Origin: Weissella cibaria KACC 11862
Lineage (GTDB): Bacteria > Bacillota > Bacilli > Lactobacillales > Lactobacillaceae
DNA length: 64,000 nt
Direction: 5' to 3'
Assembly (NCBI RefSeq): GCF_000193635.1
Contig: NZ_AEKT01000005.1
Span: 1 to 64,000, forward strand
The translations under genes and the position numbers were made by a program. Each line of letters begins with the position of its first letter. Positions within the stretch are counted from its first letter, which is position 1. Shown here one piece after another: positions 16,934 through 25,667 of the stretch. Under the pieces are notes generated by a model. It was given only the letters and a program-made list of their open reading frames with translations, ran no database searches and was not told the DNA's origin.

Positions 16934-17713
16934 ATGTTCTCATATCACTCGCTCGCATCAGCCACATTGGCAATGCGTCGCACCATCCCAGCACCTCACC
17001 AATTGTGGGATGCTATTAACCCGGTCACAATGGTCCGGGAACTCGTCACCTTAAATCGACGGGAGCACCTGTTACTTGGCAGTATGTTGACCGCCTCGGT
17101 TATCGCCTTTGCTTTCCAGCGCGATTACTCAACAATTGGGTGGATTGGCTTATTAACCTCGTTTGCCACGGCATTCAACTTAATTCTGGTTGATCGTGGG
17201 CGGTTAACGAATTACGGTTGGGGCTTAATCTCAACCAGTACTTGGCTGGTAATTGCCTTTCATAATCGGTTAATTGGCGACATATCATCACAACTGTTCT
17301 ATTTTATCGCACAGTTCGTTGGTATTGCCGTTTGGCACCAGTCAATTGCTGCCTCGCAAAATGATGCCGTTGTACCAAGACGGCTCACCAACACGATGGT
17401 CATTTGGGCCATTGGCTTTTCACTGCTATTATATGGTGCAAACGTCGCGCTATCCCATGCACTACACGGTAATCAAATCTATTTGGATGCCTCATTGCTG
17501 GTGCTGGGTGTTATTGGCCAGATTTTAATGACCTACGGGTACCGGTCACAGTGGGTTGCTTGGCTCATTCTGGACGTCATTAATGTCATCATTTGGGCTG
17601 TACAACTCCGTCATGGCGGCGCTGCGGCTCTATCGATGTTGGTGCTGCAAATTAGCACTTTGATTAATGGGCTCTATGGTGCTTACTTATGGTTCCGGCC
17701 ACAAACTGCATAA
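16934..17713 (+). CDS. pnuC: PnuC-family nicotinamide riboside/mononucleotide-type transporter
   Basis: 259 residues from the ATG at 16934, with GGAGG eight bases upstream; the frame extends to 16790 but that part is the structured leader. About seven hydrophobic segments follow a cytoplasmic N-terminus, and motifs match PnuC (AFNLILVDRGRLTNYGWGLIS, FYFIAQFVGIAVWHQ, TYGYRSQWVAWLILDVINVIIW). PnuC proteins are facilitators for nicotinamide riboside, trapped inside the cell by phosphorylation; relatives take other vitamins. NAD salvage is essential in many lactic acid bacteria. The gene is monocistronic and ends at a strong bidirectional terminator. Confidence 0.85.
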   Translation: MFSYHSLASATLAMRRTIPAPHQLWDAINPVTMVRELVTLNRREHLLLGSMLTASVIAFAFQRDYSTIGWIGLLTSFATAFNLILVDRGRLTNYGWGLISTSTWLVIAFHNRLIGDISSQLFYFIAQFVGIAVWHQSIAASQNDAVVPRRLTNTMVIWAIGFSLLLYGANVALSHALHGNQIYLDASLLVLGVIGQILMTYGYRSQWVAWLILDVINVIIWAVQLRHGGAAALSMLVLQISTLINGLYGAYLWFRPQTA

Positions 17714-17723
17714 TAACTAATAC

Positions 17724-17768
17724 AAAGGGTGTAACCGTCGCTGGCAAGTCGACTGGTTACACCCTTTT
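17724..17768. terminator. bidirectional terminator between pnuC and the YdcF gene
   Basis: AAAGGGTGTAACC pairs with GGTTACACCCTTT, flanked by A- and T-rich ends on both strands. Confidence 0.85.
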
Positions 17769-17781
17769 AAAATGATTAAAT

Positions 17782-18423
17782 TCACTGCAAATAGGTCGTA
17801 TAACCCTGCGCAATTAGGTATTCATACGCCCTTAGAACTTGATCTGGCATAGTTACTGGAACCTGGAAACCCTGGTCCGGGTACGTCAACAAACGTTGCG
17901 TATCGCCCACCATTAGCGCAATCATCCGTTCAAGCGGTACATCATTGGTTGGATATTGTTCAAATGGCATGGCTGGTGAATCAATATACCAATCAACTTC
18001 AGGCCATTGTCGTTGCGCTGTCGCCATCGCCCGGCGACCGAGATACGTCTTACTGACAATCAGGCCACTTCGGACGGTAATCTGCTTCGATGCCAACAAG
18101 CGCTTCGTAAATTGAAAGTTTTGACCAGAATTGGTCGACTCATTTTCAATGAAAATTTTATCAGCCGGTACACCAGCTGCCCGCATGATCTCTGCATATT
18201 TTTCAGCTTCCGGAATTCGCCAGAGATCACGAGTAATTTTACCAAAGCCACCAGCCGCCACAATGAAGTCAGCTTTACCTTGCAGAAATAGCTTGGCAGC
18301 ATGTTCAGCCGGACGTAGGTCGTGCGATCCCATCGTCAGGATAAAATCTGCGTGATTGGTAGGTCGTTCTTGATGATGAAAGTCATATAACACTTTGGCA
18401 GCTGTTAATATTTTTTCGTTCAT
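17782..18423 (-). CDS. YdcF/SanA/ElyC-family DUF218 protein
   Basis: 213 residues. DUF218 hallmarks are ADFILTMGSHDLRPAEHAAKLF near the start, DFIVAAGGFGKITRDLW, SEAEKYAEIM-type sequence (PEAEKYAEIMRAAGVPADKIFIENESTNSGQN) and ISKTYLGRRAMATAQRQWP. The E-x-S-x-(N/R)T-x-x-N signature is typical. Members bind nucleotides or act in envelope functions, but the reaction is not settled. There is no signal peptide, so this is a cytoplasmic YdcF-like form. It lies beside the secreted ADP-ribosyltransferase gene in the same direction, about 50 bp downstream. Confidence 0.8.
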   Translation of the reverse strand: MNEKILTAAKVLYDFHHQERPTNHADFILTMGSHDLRPAEHAAKLFLQGKADFIVAAGGFGKITRDLWRIPEAEKYAEIMRAAGVPADKIFIENESTNSGQNFQFTKRLLASKQITVRSGLIVSKTYLGRRAMATAQRQWPEVDWYIDSPAMPFEQYPTNDVPLERMIALMVGDTQRLLTYPDQGFQVPVTMPDQVLRAYEYLIAQGYTTYLQ

Positions 18424-18476
18424 TGCGCACCCTCCGTCCGTAGCTTTATAAAGTTTCTGTCTGCGCGTTCATTATA

Positions 18477-19409
18477 CTACTTCACATACTTCAGACTAAC
18501 TAACTTGTTATCGCCTAAATCAGCAATCCCAGTGACCTTAAACTGACTGCCGTGCTTGATCAAATATTCTTTCTCAATCTTCCAATCTGACAAGTTACCG
18601 ATATAGGCACCTGTTGACTTGCCCTTTGGCAACGTGATTTCAAGGACGATGCCCGTACCGTACTTCTTAGCAATTTCTTGGTCAAATGTGGCACTCATAT
18701 AACCTTTATCACGGTAAGTTGCCCCAACCCGTAACTTGCCAGTCAACCCGGCCTTAAAGCCATCCGTCGACAAGCCACGCCAAACCGTGGTTGCCTTGGG
18801 ATTCTTAAATCGCTTGAACGCCGTGTCAATTGACTTAATTTCGGCCTTGGTTGCTTTTGAGGCATGCTTATCCATACCGCGTAACCAGTTATTCATATCA
18901 CCATAATTTTTGCTGTATTCGTTAATGGCAGCGACCTGCTTCTTTGACAAATGCTTGGCCCAGGTTTGGCTGTACTGACTAAACTTGGGTTCGTCCTTCG
19001 ACATTTTGGTTGCTGGATCCTGATGATTCAATGTCAGTCCATCTTGTGACAACCCCTCATCATTCAACACGTAGACGTACTTCTCTGTATCAATCTTAGG
19101 CAAGTCGGTTGACGTCACTGTGTAACCGCCCAAATCGGTATATGGGCCCGACAGCTTTAATGTTTCACCAGCCTTCATGTAGTAAATCTTAACCAAGGTG
19201 GTGCCGTCAGTCATGGTTTTACCCAACCGCAACTTTTGGACTGCAATGGCATCCCCTGCCAATGTATAGTTAATGTTCGACTGTACAGTTGCGGTTGTTG
19301 CTGATTGACTACTTTGCACGCCGTCCGCATGTACAGCCACTGGCGTAGTCGTTCCAATCAAGCCAGCAATCCCAAACGTCACCAATAAACTTGTTTGCCA
19401 CATCTTCAT
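18477..19409 (-). CDS. secreted mono-ADP-ribosyltransferase (R-S-E class exoenzyme)
   Basis: About 310 residues with an N-terminal signal peptide (hydrophobic LLVTFGIAGLIGTTTPVAVHA, predicted cleavage after HA). Residues of about 35-140 are an unassigned domain. The C-terminal 170 residues match ADP-ribosyltransferase exoenzymes: NEYSKNYGDMNNWLRG, catalytic Arg in TTVWRGL, the STS-like GYMSATFD, and the ExE motif in WKIEKEYLIKHGSQFKV. Arg, Ser and Glu-x-Glu are all present, so the NAD-dependent transferase looks intact; ExE favours arginine as acceptor. No membrane-translocation domain or immunity gene is seen. Starts at 19409, 19418 or 19424 are possible; 19409 has GGGG at the right spacing. 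Target unknown: host cell, rival bacterium or phage. Confidence 0.8.
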   Translation of the reverse strand: MKMWQTSLLVTFGIAGLIGTTTPVAVHADGVQSSQSATTATVQSNINYTLAGDAIAVQKLRLGKTMTDGTTLVKIYYMKAGETLKLSGPYTDLGGYTVTSTDLPKIDTEKYVYVLNDEGLSQDGLTLNHQDPATKMSKDEPKFSQYSQTWAKHLSKKQVAAINEYSKNYGDMNNWLRGMDKHASKATKAEIKSIDTAFKRFKNPKATTVWRGLSTDGFKAGLTGKLRVGATYRDKGYMSATFDQEIAKKYGTGIVLEITLPKGKSTGAYIGNLSDWKIEKEYLIKHGSQFKVTGIADLGDNKLVSLKYVK

Positions 19410-19549
19410 AGCATTCATCCCCAATTCACACTTTTATTATGTCAATATTATGACGCGTTGTAACATTTCTGACAAATTGAAAGTTAAAATACGTCGCTAA
19501 ACTAAATTTACGATATACTAAAACTAACTATAAGAAAGGGTTCGTCCAT

Positions 19550-19936
19550 ATGATGCCACTTAGTCTATTTATTTTGGCCGCCATCGTCGCGGTAATCGGC
19601 ATGATTTTTTATAACACAAAATCTGACGCAAAATCTCGTTTCCCTATTTTGATTGGTGTCATTGCAATTGTTGCCGGCTTGTTCTTTGTGCCTAAGCAAC
19701 AGCTTGAAGCTGGCACAACACCAATTGTTAAAACCATTTTTGGTACCCGCGCTGCCGCAAATTGGCAAGCCAACTGGTCAACCAGTGAACAACAGTCCGG
19801 CTGGTTAAAGGTTCAAGTATTAGATAAGCATAACAAGGTTGTCAAAACCATCAAACAGACGAATACCAACGTCATTAATGTCGCCGATATTCCAGATGGT
19901 GGCATGGTTAAGGTCAGCGAGACCACCGAAAAATAA
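19550..19936 (+). CDS. small membrane protein with extracytoplasmic C-terminal domain
   Basis: 128 residues starting MMPLSLFILAAIVAVIGMIFY, so an N-terminal membrane helix is followed by a second (FPILIGVIAIVAGLFFV). The remaining 80 residues are polar (ANWQANWSTSEQQSGWLKVQVLDKHNKVVKTI) and would lie outside or inside depending on topology. AAAGGG precedes the start. The gene is divergent from the ADP-ribosyltransferase gene and ends at a bidirectional terminator. The family is not recognised. Confidence 0.6.
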   Translation: MMPLSLFILAAIVAVIGMIFYNTKSDAKSRFPILIGVIAIVAGLFFVPKQQLEAGTTPIVKTIFGTRAAANWQANWSTSEQQSGWLKVQVLDKHNKVVKTIKQTNTNVINVADIPDGGMVKVSETTEK

Positions 19937-19946
19937 ATTTACCGCA

Positions 19947-19980
19947 AAAAGTCCGAAACAAAATGCTGTTTCGGACTTTT
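19947..19980. terminator. bidirectional terminator
   Basis: AAAAGTCCGAAACA pairs with TGTTTCGGACTTTT; it separates convergent genes. Confidence 0.85.
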
Positions 19981-19983
19981 CAT

Positions 19984-20205
19984 TTACCGCCAACCAGCCA
20001 TGACGACAAGTTCAACAAAAATAATGGCCACACCCAGTAATGCAGATAATGTAAACGCTGCTTTTTTGGTCTCACGCCGTTTCAAAATACCCCATAGCAC
20101 GTAACTCAGCCCCATGACGATATTCAATGCTTCCATATGGTACATATACCCAATCAAAAAGGCTAAGGTACCGATAAACGGTAGGTAATCCACAAATTTT
20201 TTCAT
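19984..20205 (-). CDS. small two-helix membrane protein
   Basis: About 73 residues. AAAGGA lies upstream of two adjacent ATGs (20208, 20205); the second has the better spacing. Two to three hydrophobic segments (YLPFIGTLAFLIGYMYHM, VMGLSYVLWGIL, ALLGVAIIFVELVVMAG) surround a KRRETKK cytoplasmic turn. The family is not recognised. It begins 14 bp after the TPR-helicase gene and is probably co-transcribed with it. Confidence 0.55.
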   Translation of the reverse strand: MKKFVDYLPFIGTLAFLIGYMYHMEALNIVMGLSYVLWGILKRRETKKAAFTLSALLGVAIIFVELVVMAGWR

Positions 20206-20219
20206 CATGTTGTCCTTTA

Positions 20220-22415
20220 TTAACGATACAAATTAATTTTCTTTGGTGACGGGGTCGCTAACGCTTGAATCAACATTTCGCGATCATAGTCGACAAAGAC
20301 GAGTTCTTCTTTTGCACGTGAAACCGCCGTATAGGCTAAGCCATAGTCGGCTGCTTCCATCACGTAAACCTTACGAGCACCACTACCCTGCGACTTGTGA
20401 ATCGTAATGGCATAGGCCAGCAATAAATCTTGGCGCGCCTGCCAAATCGGTAACTTATACACTTTGCCGGTTGCTGGAATGGTTACTTCCACTTCACCAT
20501 AGTCACCGGCCATATTACTCTGGCGCAGATTGGTCACCTCACCATATTCACTCGTCGTGTACCCGAATTGATGTGATTGATCATTGTTATAAAACATAAC
20601 CTTCGCGCCAATAAAGAAACCACCACGGCCATACTTGCCACGCTTCGTAAATGGGATGATGTCGTCCATACCAGCTGATAGGTGATTGAAGAAGTACTCA
20701 TTAATCTGGGCAACGCGCTGATTGGTATACGCGAGAATCATCGTGTCGTCCAACTCGAGATGCTGCATTTTTTCTTGTAGCATATTCCGGTACGTGTCAG
20801 TCTGATACAGCGGTGTTTGTCGCAAGTAATTCGCATCACTTGCTCGGACATGGGCGATAAATTCACGCAATTGCGCATTCCGCGCACGATGGTTATTTTG
20901 GAAAATAAAGCCAGTGCCAAAGGTCCGGAGCATGCCAATCAAATCGCCCGTCACAGATAATGCATCTTCATCTAAACTCACGGGTGGTAACTGCGCGTCA
21001 TCACCAATCAGGATAAAACGAGTATCCGGACTGAAAAAGGCCAACAATTGTGCCATCATCTCCATGGTCATCATGGATACCTCATCAACGATGACCGTTT
21101 TAAACGACTTGAAGGCCTGGGCAGTATCCGTATCAGCGACGACTGATTGCACCGTACCAACCGTCTGGAACCCATTATCAACCAGATTCAACTTGGCTTT
21201 GTGGGTTGGTGCCAAGGCCACCACTTGATCCGTCTGCAGAATATTTCCCAAAACAAACGTCTTACCGCTACCACCAACACCTAACAAGGCCACCACCCGG
21301 CGTGGCTCATGACGCAACCACTGGATAAAATCCGCCTGTTCACCAAGTGGCTTAAAGTCTACCACTTGTTCGCGGAACGGTAGCACACGATCCGTTGTCG
21401 CGGCAATCGCTTTCCGAACTGTCCGTTCAGCTGCTAGTTTCTGCTTCAGGTATAAATATCCAGATGATTCATCGTCATGGATAAAGCCAAACTCTGGTGA
21501 TTGCATCAACGGCAAAGAACGGAAACGTTGGCGTTCTTGTACTGGCAATACTTCACCAGCTTGTTTAAGCATTACTAAATCATCGACAGCGGCTAAGTGC
21601 TTCAAAACTTGACCATCCGTTTGACGACTCTCATCCAAGAGTTGTTCAACGATTGCCTTATTAAACTCCGGTACCTGTAGTAACGCAAAGACCTTGGACA
21701 ATGCCCATTTCTGTTGGAAATACGCATTTTCCTCCAAGTAATCATTAAAGGCCGACATATAACGAATGTCCGACATCAGTGGCAGATACTTATCATAGTA
21801 AGTCCGTGATTCCAGCACAGACGCACTCATATAACCTGGGATATTCGTCCAACGAGGCGTGGTCAAACGTAATTCGTGCCATTCGCGGTCACCTAGCATG
21901 GTAATCTGCTGATAACTCAGTCCATCCACGAAAATATAGGCTGATTGGTATTCTTTTTCGGTCGTCATCACGATCGGATTACCGTTCGAAGCCAGTCGAT
22001 CTAAGCGTACCTGCATGCGCGAATTCAAGACTGGCTTGTCCTCAGCCTGCGTTGCCGCAACTTGCCAGATTTGTTGCTGAATCTTTTCTAAACGCTCATT
22101 CTTTAATCCACGTGCAGCCGCCCGTTTAATAAATTTTTGGGCCGTGTCAGCGTCTTCATCTCGTAGCGCTAACTTGGCCAAATAAAAATAAGTATTCGCT
22201 ATATTCGACTTTGGCGTTGGCCGTTGCCGTACGTACCCGGCTAATACCTCGGCTGAACGGTCATTCTTTTTCAAGGCAAACAACACCCGGCCGTAATAAT
22301 ACGCCACAGCACGATACTGCGGGTCCTGGGCATACAACTTAGCCAACAGGTGTTCTGCTTGCGCATAGTCTTTTGCTTTCACTAGGCTACGGGCTTGTTC
22401 ATACATCTCTTGCAT
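20220..22415 (-). CDS. RecD-like SF1 helicase with an N-terminal TPR region
   Basis: 731 residues. Residues 1-130 look like TPR repeats (ARSLVKAKDYAQAEHLLAKL, YYYGRVLFALKKNDRSAEVL, YFYLAKLALRDEDADTAQKF). The middle is unassigned. From about 375 an SF1 helicase follows: Walker A GVGGSGKT, TVIVDEVSMMT, LIGDDAQLPPVS, then AYAITIHKSQGSGARKVYV and YTAVSRAKEELVFVD, the RecD/TraA-type C-terminal motifs. RecD2 normally carries N-terminal helix-hairpin-helix modules, not TPRs. It is probably a DNA or RNA helicase in repair or nucleic-acid handling. The ATG at 22415 has GAGG upstream, followed by a small membrane-protein gene. Confidence 0.75.
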   Translation of the reverse strand: MQEMYEQARSLVKAKDYAQAEHLLAKLYAQDPQYRAVAYYYGRVLFALKKNDRSAEVLAGYVRQRPTPKSNIANTYFYLAKLALRDEDADTAQKFIKRAAARGLKNERLEKIQQQIWQVAATQAEDKPVLNSRMQVRLDRLASNGNPIVMTTEKEYQSAYIFVDGLSYQQITMLGDREWHELRLTTPRWTNIPGYMSASVLESRTYYDKYLPLMSDIRYMSAFNDYLEENAYFQQKWALSKVFALLQVPEFNKAIVEQLLDESRQTDGQVLKHLAAVDDLVMLKQAGEVLPVQERQRFRSLPLMQSPEFGFIHDDESSGYLYLKQKLAAERTVRKAIAATTDRVLPFREQVVDFKPLGEQADFIQWLRHEPRRVVALLGVGGSGKTFVLGNILQTDQVVALAPTHKAKLNLVDNGFQTVGTVQSVVADTDTAQAFKSFKTVIVDEVSMMTMEMMAQLLAFFSPDTRFILIGDDAQLPPVSLDEDALSVTGDLIGMLRTFGTGFIFQNNHRARNAQLREFIAHVRASDANYLRQTPLYQTDTYRNMLQEKMQHLELDDTMILAYTNQRVAQINEYFFNHLSAGMDDIIPFTKRGKYGRGGFFIGAKVMFYNNDQSHQFGYTTSEYGEVTNLRQSNMAGDYGEVEVTIPATGKVYKLPIWQARQDLLLAYAITIHKSQGSGARKVYVMEAADYGLAYTAVSRAKEELVFVDYDREMLIQALATPSPKKINLYR

Positions 22416-22462
22416 CTCGTAACCTCATCTCTTTTTTACTCAGACATTTATTTTACCACAGC

Positions 22463-22500
22463 AAAACAGGCGTTCATTCGAGTCGATGAACGCCTGTTTT
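22463..22500. terminator. strong terminator upstream of the TPR-helicase gene
   Basis: A 15-bp perfect stem (AAAACAGGCGTTCAT/ATGAACGCCTGTTTT). It ends the 141-residue gene on the minus strand. Confidence 0.85.
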
Positions 22501-22503
22501 AGA

Positions 22504-22929
22504 TTACTTATCAGAAATTTTTGATTCCATTGGATTTTGCAGGACATACCCCTCAGGTCGGGCTAGCTTAATGCTGTACCCCTTTTCCTTAAACATCTCG
22601 GCCACATCACCAATTAACTTGTTGCGCATGTATTCATCACGGTCCAACAAGTCTAAGCCGGCTGCTAAATCTTGGTCATTATCAACGGTCACATCGACCT
22701 CAGCTAGCGCTTGCTTAACGCGCTGTTGGACCATTTCAGCGTCATTGCGATAGTTTGCCATCAACCGCCACAAAATTTCACCTAGGATCACATCCCCATT
22801 CTGGGTATGCAACGCACTCGTTGCCTCCTTAGCCATGAATTGTTGCAAGCCATCCCCATAAACACGTAAAGCACGAACACCCTGCAATATTTCATCATCC
22901 ATTTGGTGCTTAAAAATATCAACTGCCAT
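22504..22929 (-). CDS. uncharacterised 141-residue acidic protein
   Basis: The ATG at 22929 (MAVDIFKHQM) has GGAGGAG at a proper distance; the longer frame to 22962 lacks this. It is helical and acidic (EILQGVRALRVYGDGLQQFMAKEA, LLDRDEYMRNKLIGDVAEMFKEKGYSIKLARPEG), without signal or membrane segments. The family is not recognised. It is monocistronic between terminators. Confidence 0.55.
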   Translation of the reverse strand: MAVDIFKHQMDDEILQGVRALRVYGDGLQQFMAKEATSALHTQNGDVILGEILWRLMANYRNDAEMVQQRVKQALAEVDVTVDNDQDLAAGLDLLDRDEYMRNKLIGDVAEMFKEKGYSIKLARPEGYVLQNPMESKISDK

Positions 22930-22962
22930 CAAAATACTCCTCCAAATATCATTTTTTATCAT

Positions 22963-23158
22963 GATGCCGGATAAACGTGAAAATGCAGTAGGCGAAACCT
23001 GAAACAGTCTGACCAGATTGTGAAAAATCCGTTGCGTTTCTAATTGGTCTAGACAAAACCAGATATCTCTCGGTTGATTTTCACAATTTACACAAAGTCA
23101 GCAGGTAAATTGAAAGCAATACAATACTATTCAGCCATGCAAAGGAGTAGACAATATT
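22963..23158 (+). promoter_or_regulatory. control region of the MFS-M20 operon with inverted repeats
   Basis: ATTGTGAAAAATC (23017-23029) and GATTTTCACAAT (23076-23087) form an imperfect inverted pair about 47 bp apart; AATTTAC/GTAAATT (from 23085) overlaps the second. These are candidate regulator sites, but the regulator is not in the window. Confidence 0.35.
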
Positions 23159-24451
23159 ATGGATGATGAAAGAGTCCTTCCTAAAGCCGTCGAAAAGCCG
23201 GCTGCCAAAGCGAAATCAAAGGTTTCCGCCCGTACAATTACGCTTGTCGCAGCCCTCTTCTTAGGCTTTATCATGATTTACTTTGATAAAAATGCGATTG
23301 GAATCATTCTGGTCAGCATGCAACAGGACTTCGGGTTCAGTAACGTGCAAAAAGGAATGGTGATGTCCGCCTTCTTCATTGGATACGCTGCCATGCAAGT
23401 TCCGGCCGGAATTTTAAATACAAAGCTTGGGTCAAAGCCAATTTTGACATTCGCGATGGCTGCCATTGCTGTGTTTGCGACACTAGCTGGTTTTGCTAAG
23501 GCCGTCATGTTTATCATCGTGATTCGTTTCTTAGCCGGAGCGATTGCCCATTCTGGTTATGCGCCAAGTGCTGCTAAGGAGGTCGCCACTAAGTTACCAC
23601 TGGATCAGCGTACGCTCGCACAAGGAATCCTGATTTCAGCTTCAGGAATTGCAGGGATTATTGTCCCCCTAGTGGTATCACCAGTTTTGGCGGATTACGG
23701 CTGGCAACGCGCCTTCTGGATGATTGCAGGCGCCTCAATTATCGTTGGCATAATCCTTCGCTTCGTCTTGCCAAGTGACAAAAAAACGAAAAATCTCACT
23801 GCTGATAACACTGATGATGTCGCGGTTGCAGAAGAAGTTCCAGCCGCTAAGCTACGGGAAGTCATTAGTGAACCATTTGTTTGGCTACTGGGTGTCTTAA
23901 ACTTCACCATTAACGCCATGATGTACGGCATGCTTAATTGGATGCCATCTTATCTAATTCAATCAGTTGGTTTGAGTACAATCGTGCAAGGACATATCAC
24001 GGCTATTGGTGGCGCGTCCTTCTTGGTCGGTGCAATTGGTGGTTCATATATCGTTGGTAAGTTCTTCTTCGGTAAAGAAAAGACAGTCATTGGCATTGCC
24101 GGCATGCTTGGGGCGTTGAGTTTGTTTACTGCCTCAATGTCAACCGATACTGGGTTGATTACAGTCGCCCTATCACTCGGTGAGTTCTTCTGTGCCACAA
24201 CTTTCGTGACGTTGATGTCATTGCCTGTTAAGCGCTTTGCAGCCCACAAGTTTGGCCCATCATACGCCATTGTCGCAACTGGCGGCATCTTGGGTGGCAT
24301 TGTGTCACCAACATTGATTGGTTTACTGGTTGATATGGCCAGCGGTGCCTACTTCATGGTCTTTATCTACTTTGTCATTTTGGGGGCATTACTGTTTGTT
24401 TTGTCGCGCTTCATTCCCAAGCACAAGCCAGTTGAAAACGAGGTGAATTAA
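23159..24451 (+). CDS. MFS transporter, anion:cation symporter-like
   Basis: 430 residues with twelve hydrophobic segments and a hydrophilic central loop around residues 205-230. The MFS pattern DKNAIGIILVSMQQDFGFS then YAAMQVPAGILNTKLGSKP is that of the anion:cation symporter (ACS) family, which moves organic anions such as sugar acids or acyl compounds. It is followed after one base by the M20 hydrolase gene, whose GAGGTG ribosome site lies inside the transporter's last codons, so the two are coupled. The likely job is uptake of an N-acylated or amide substrate for the hydrolase; the exact compound is not known. Confidence 0.85.
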   Translation: MDDERVLPKAVEKPAAKAKSKVSARTITLVAALFLGFIMIYFDKNAIGIILVSMQQDFGFSNVQKGMVMSAFFIGYAAMQVPAGILNTKLGSKPILTFAMAAIAVFATLAGFAKAVMFIIVIRFLAGAIAHSGYAPSAAKEVATKLPLDQRTLAQGILISASGIAGIIVPLVVSPVLADYGWQRAFWMIAGASIIVGIILRFVLPSDKKTKNLTADNTDDVAVAEEVPAAKLREVISEPFVWLLGVLNFTINAMMYGMLNWMPSYLIQSVGLSTIVQGHITAIGGASFLVGAIGGSYIVGKFFFGKEKTVIGIAGMLGALSLFTASMSTDTGLITVALSLGEFFCATTFVTLMSLPVKRFAAHKFGPSYAIVATGGILGGIVSPTLIGLLVDMASGAYFMVFIYFVILGALLFVLSRFIPKHKPVENEVN

Positions 24452-24452
24452 T

Positions 24453-25616
24453 ATGGAAACAGTCCTAACACGCATTCCAGTTGCTGAACAACTTAAATGG
24501 CGCCGTTGGATGCACCAACACGCTGAAGTCTCATTTGAAGAATTTGAAACCACAGCCTACATTGAAAATTTGCTTCGTGATGTACCTGGGTTAACCATTG
24601 CCAAGCCCTCACCAACCGGTTTAGTCGCAACATTACACGGTGGTCACCCAGGCAAGACCCTTGCCTTGCGTGCCGACATCGATGCCCTACCAATGGACGA
24701 GTTAGCAGATGTTGACTTCAAGTCACTGAACCCCGGCGTGATGCACTCTTGTGGTCATGATGTTCACGCCGCCATTCTTCTTGGGGCCCTCTTCGCGCTG
24801 GTGGAAACGCGTGACGCCTTGCACGGTGACGTGAAGTTCATCTTCCAAGCAGCCGAAGAAGTCCCACCTGGTGGTGCAATTGCCCTCGTTGAAGCTGGCG
24901 TGCTCGACGACGTTGATGAAGTATTTGGACTCCACGTCTTTCCAGATACCGCAACCGGTTCAGTTGGCTTTGCATACGGCCCTGTAACAGCATCATCTGA
25001 CCTCTTCAACTTGACGATTAAGGGACGTGGCGCTCACGCGATGGCACCAGAACAATCAATCGATCCAATTACAATTGGTACGGAGATTATTCAATCGATC
25101 AATAACATGATTGCCCGCCGTGTCGCACCAGATGAGCCAGCATTGGTTTCTTGGGGACAGTTCACGGCTGGTTCCGTCAACAATGTTATCCCGCATACAG
25201 CGCACATTAAAGCATCTGTACGCTCGCGCAACCCACAGGTCCGCGCTGACATGGAACGCATGATTCGCGACATTATCAAGCATGTGTGTGCGATGTACGG
25301 GGCCGAGTATGACCTAGACTTCCAAAAAGGTTACGGTTCCGTCATCAACAGCAAGGAACAAACGGATCAAGTGATTGATGCAGCACGTGAAGTGGTTGGT
25401 GAAGAACGGATGTATCCAATGCCACCATTGATGGCTGGTGAGGATTTCTCAGCCTACACGGATGTTCGGCCAGGTACATTTTTCGGCTTAGGCTCTGGGT
25501 TAGCGGTAGATGGTTATGAGTTTATCAATCACCACCCGAAGTTTATTGTTGATGAGGCCTGCATGCCAGTTGGTTCAGCCATGTTTGTTAAGTTAGTTGA
25601 AAACAGTTTGAAGTAA
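24453..25616 (+). CDS. M20D amidohydrolase (hippurate hydrolase/aminoacylase-like)
   Basis: 387 residues of metallopeptidase family M20D, which cleaves N-acyl or amide bonds with two divalent metals. Metal-site motifs are LRADIDALPM, HSCGHDVHAAILLGAL (Cys and His ligands), AAEEVPPGGA (catalytic Glu pair) and PPLMAGEDFSAY. The dimerisation domain is around residues 180-290. It is one of the few proteins here that keeps cysteine, since Cys in HSCGHD is a metal ligand. It is coupled to the upstream MFS transporter and ends at a strong terminator. Substrate class is inferred from the family: N-acyl amino acids such as hippurate. Confidence 0.85.
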   Translation: METVLTRIPVAEQLKWRRWMHQHAEVSFEEFETTAYIENLLRDVPGLTIAKPSPTGLVATLHGGHPGKTLALRADIDALPMDELADVDFKSLNPGVMHSCGHDVHAAILLGALFALVETRDALHGDVKFIFQAAEEVPPGGAIALVEAGVLDDVDEVFGLHVFPDTATGSVGFAYGPVTASSDLFNLTIKGRGAHAMAPEQSIDPITIGTEIIQSINNMIARRVAPDEPALVSWGQFTAGSVNNVIPHTAHIKASVRSRNPQVRADMERMIRDIIKHVCAMYGAEYDLDFQKGYGSVINSKEQTDQVIDAAREVVGEERMYPMPPLMAGEDFSAYTDVRPGTFFGLGSGLAVDGYEFINHHPKFIVDEACMPVGSAMFVKLVENSLK

Positions 25617-25621
25617 GCGAT

Positions 25622-25651
25622 AAAGCATACCGGGTGATCGGTATGCTTTTT
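25622..25651 (+). terminator. intrinsic terminator after the M20 hydrolase
   Basis: AAAGCATACC pairs with GGTATGCTTT, followed by TTTTTTC. Confidence 0.9.
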
Positions 25652-25667
25652 TCTGTCGTTTTGCACC

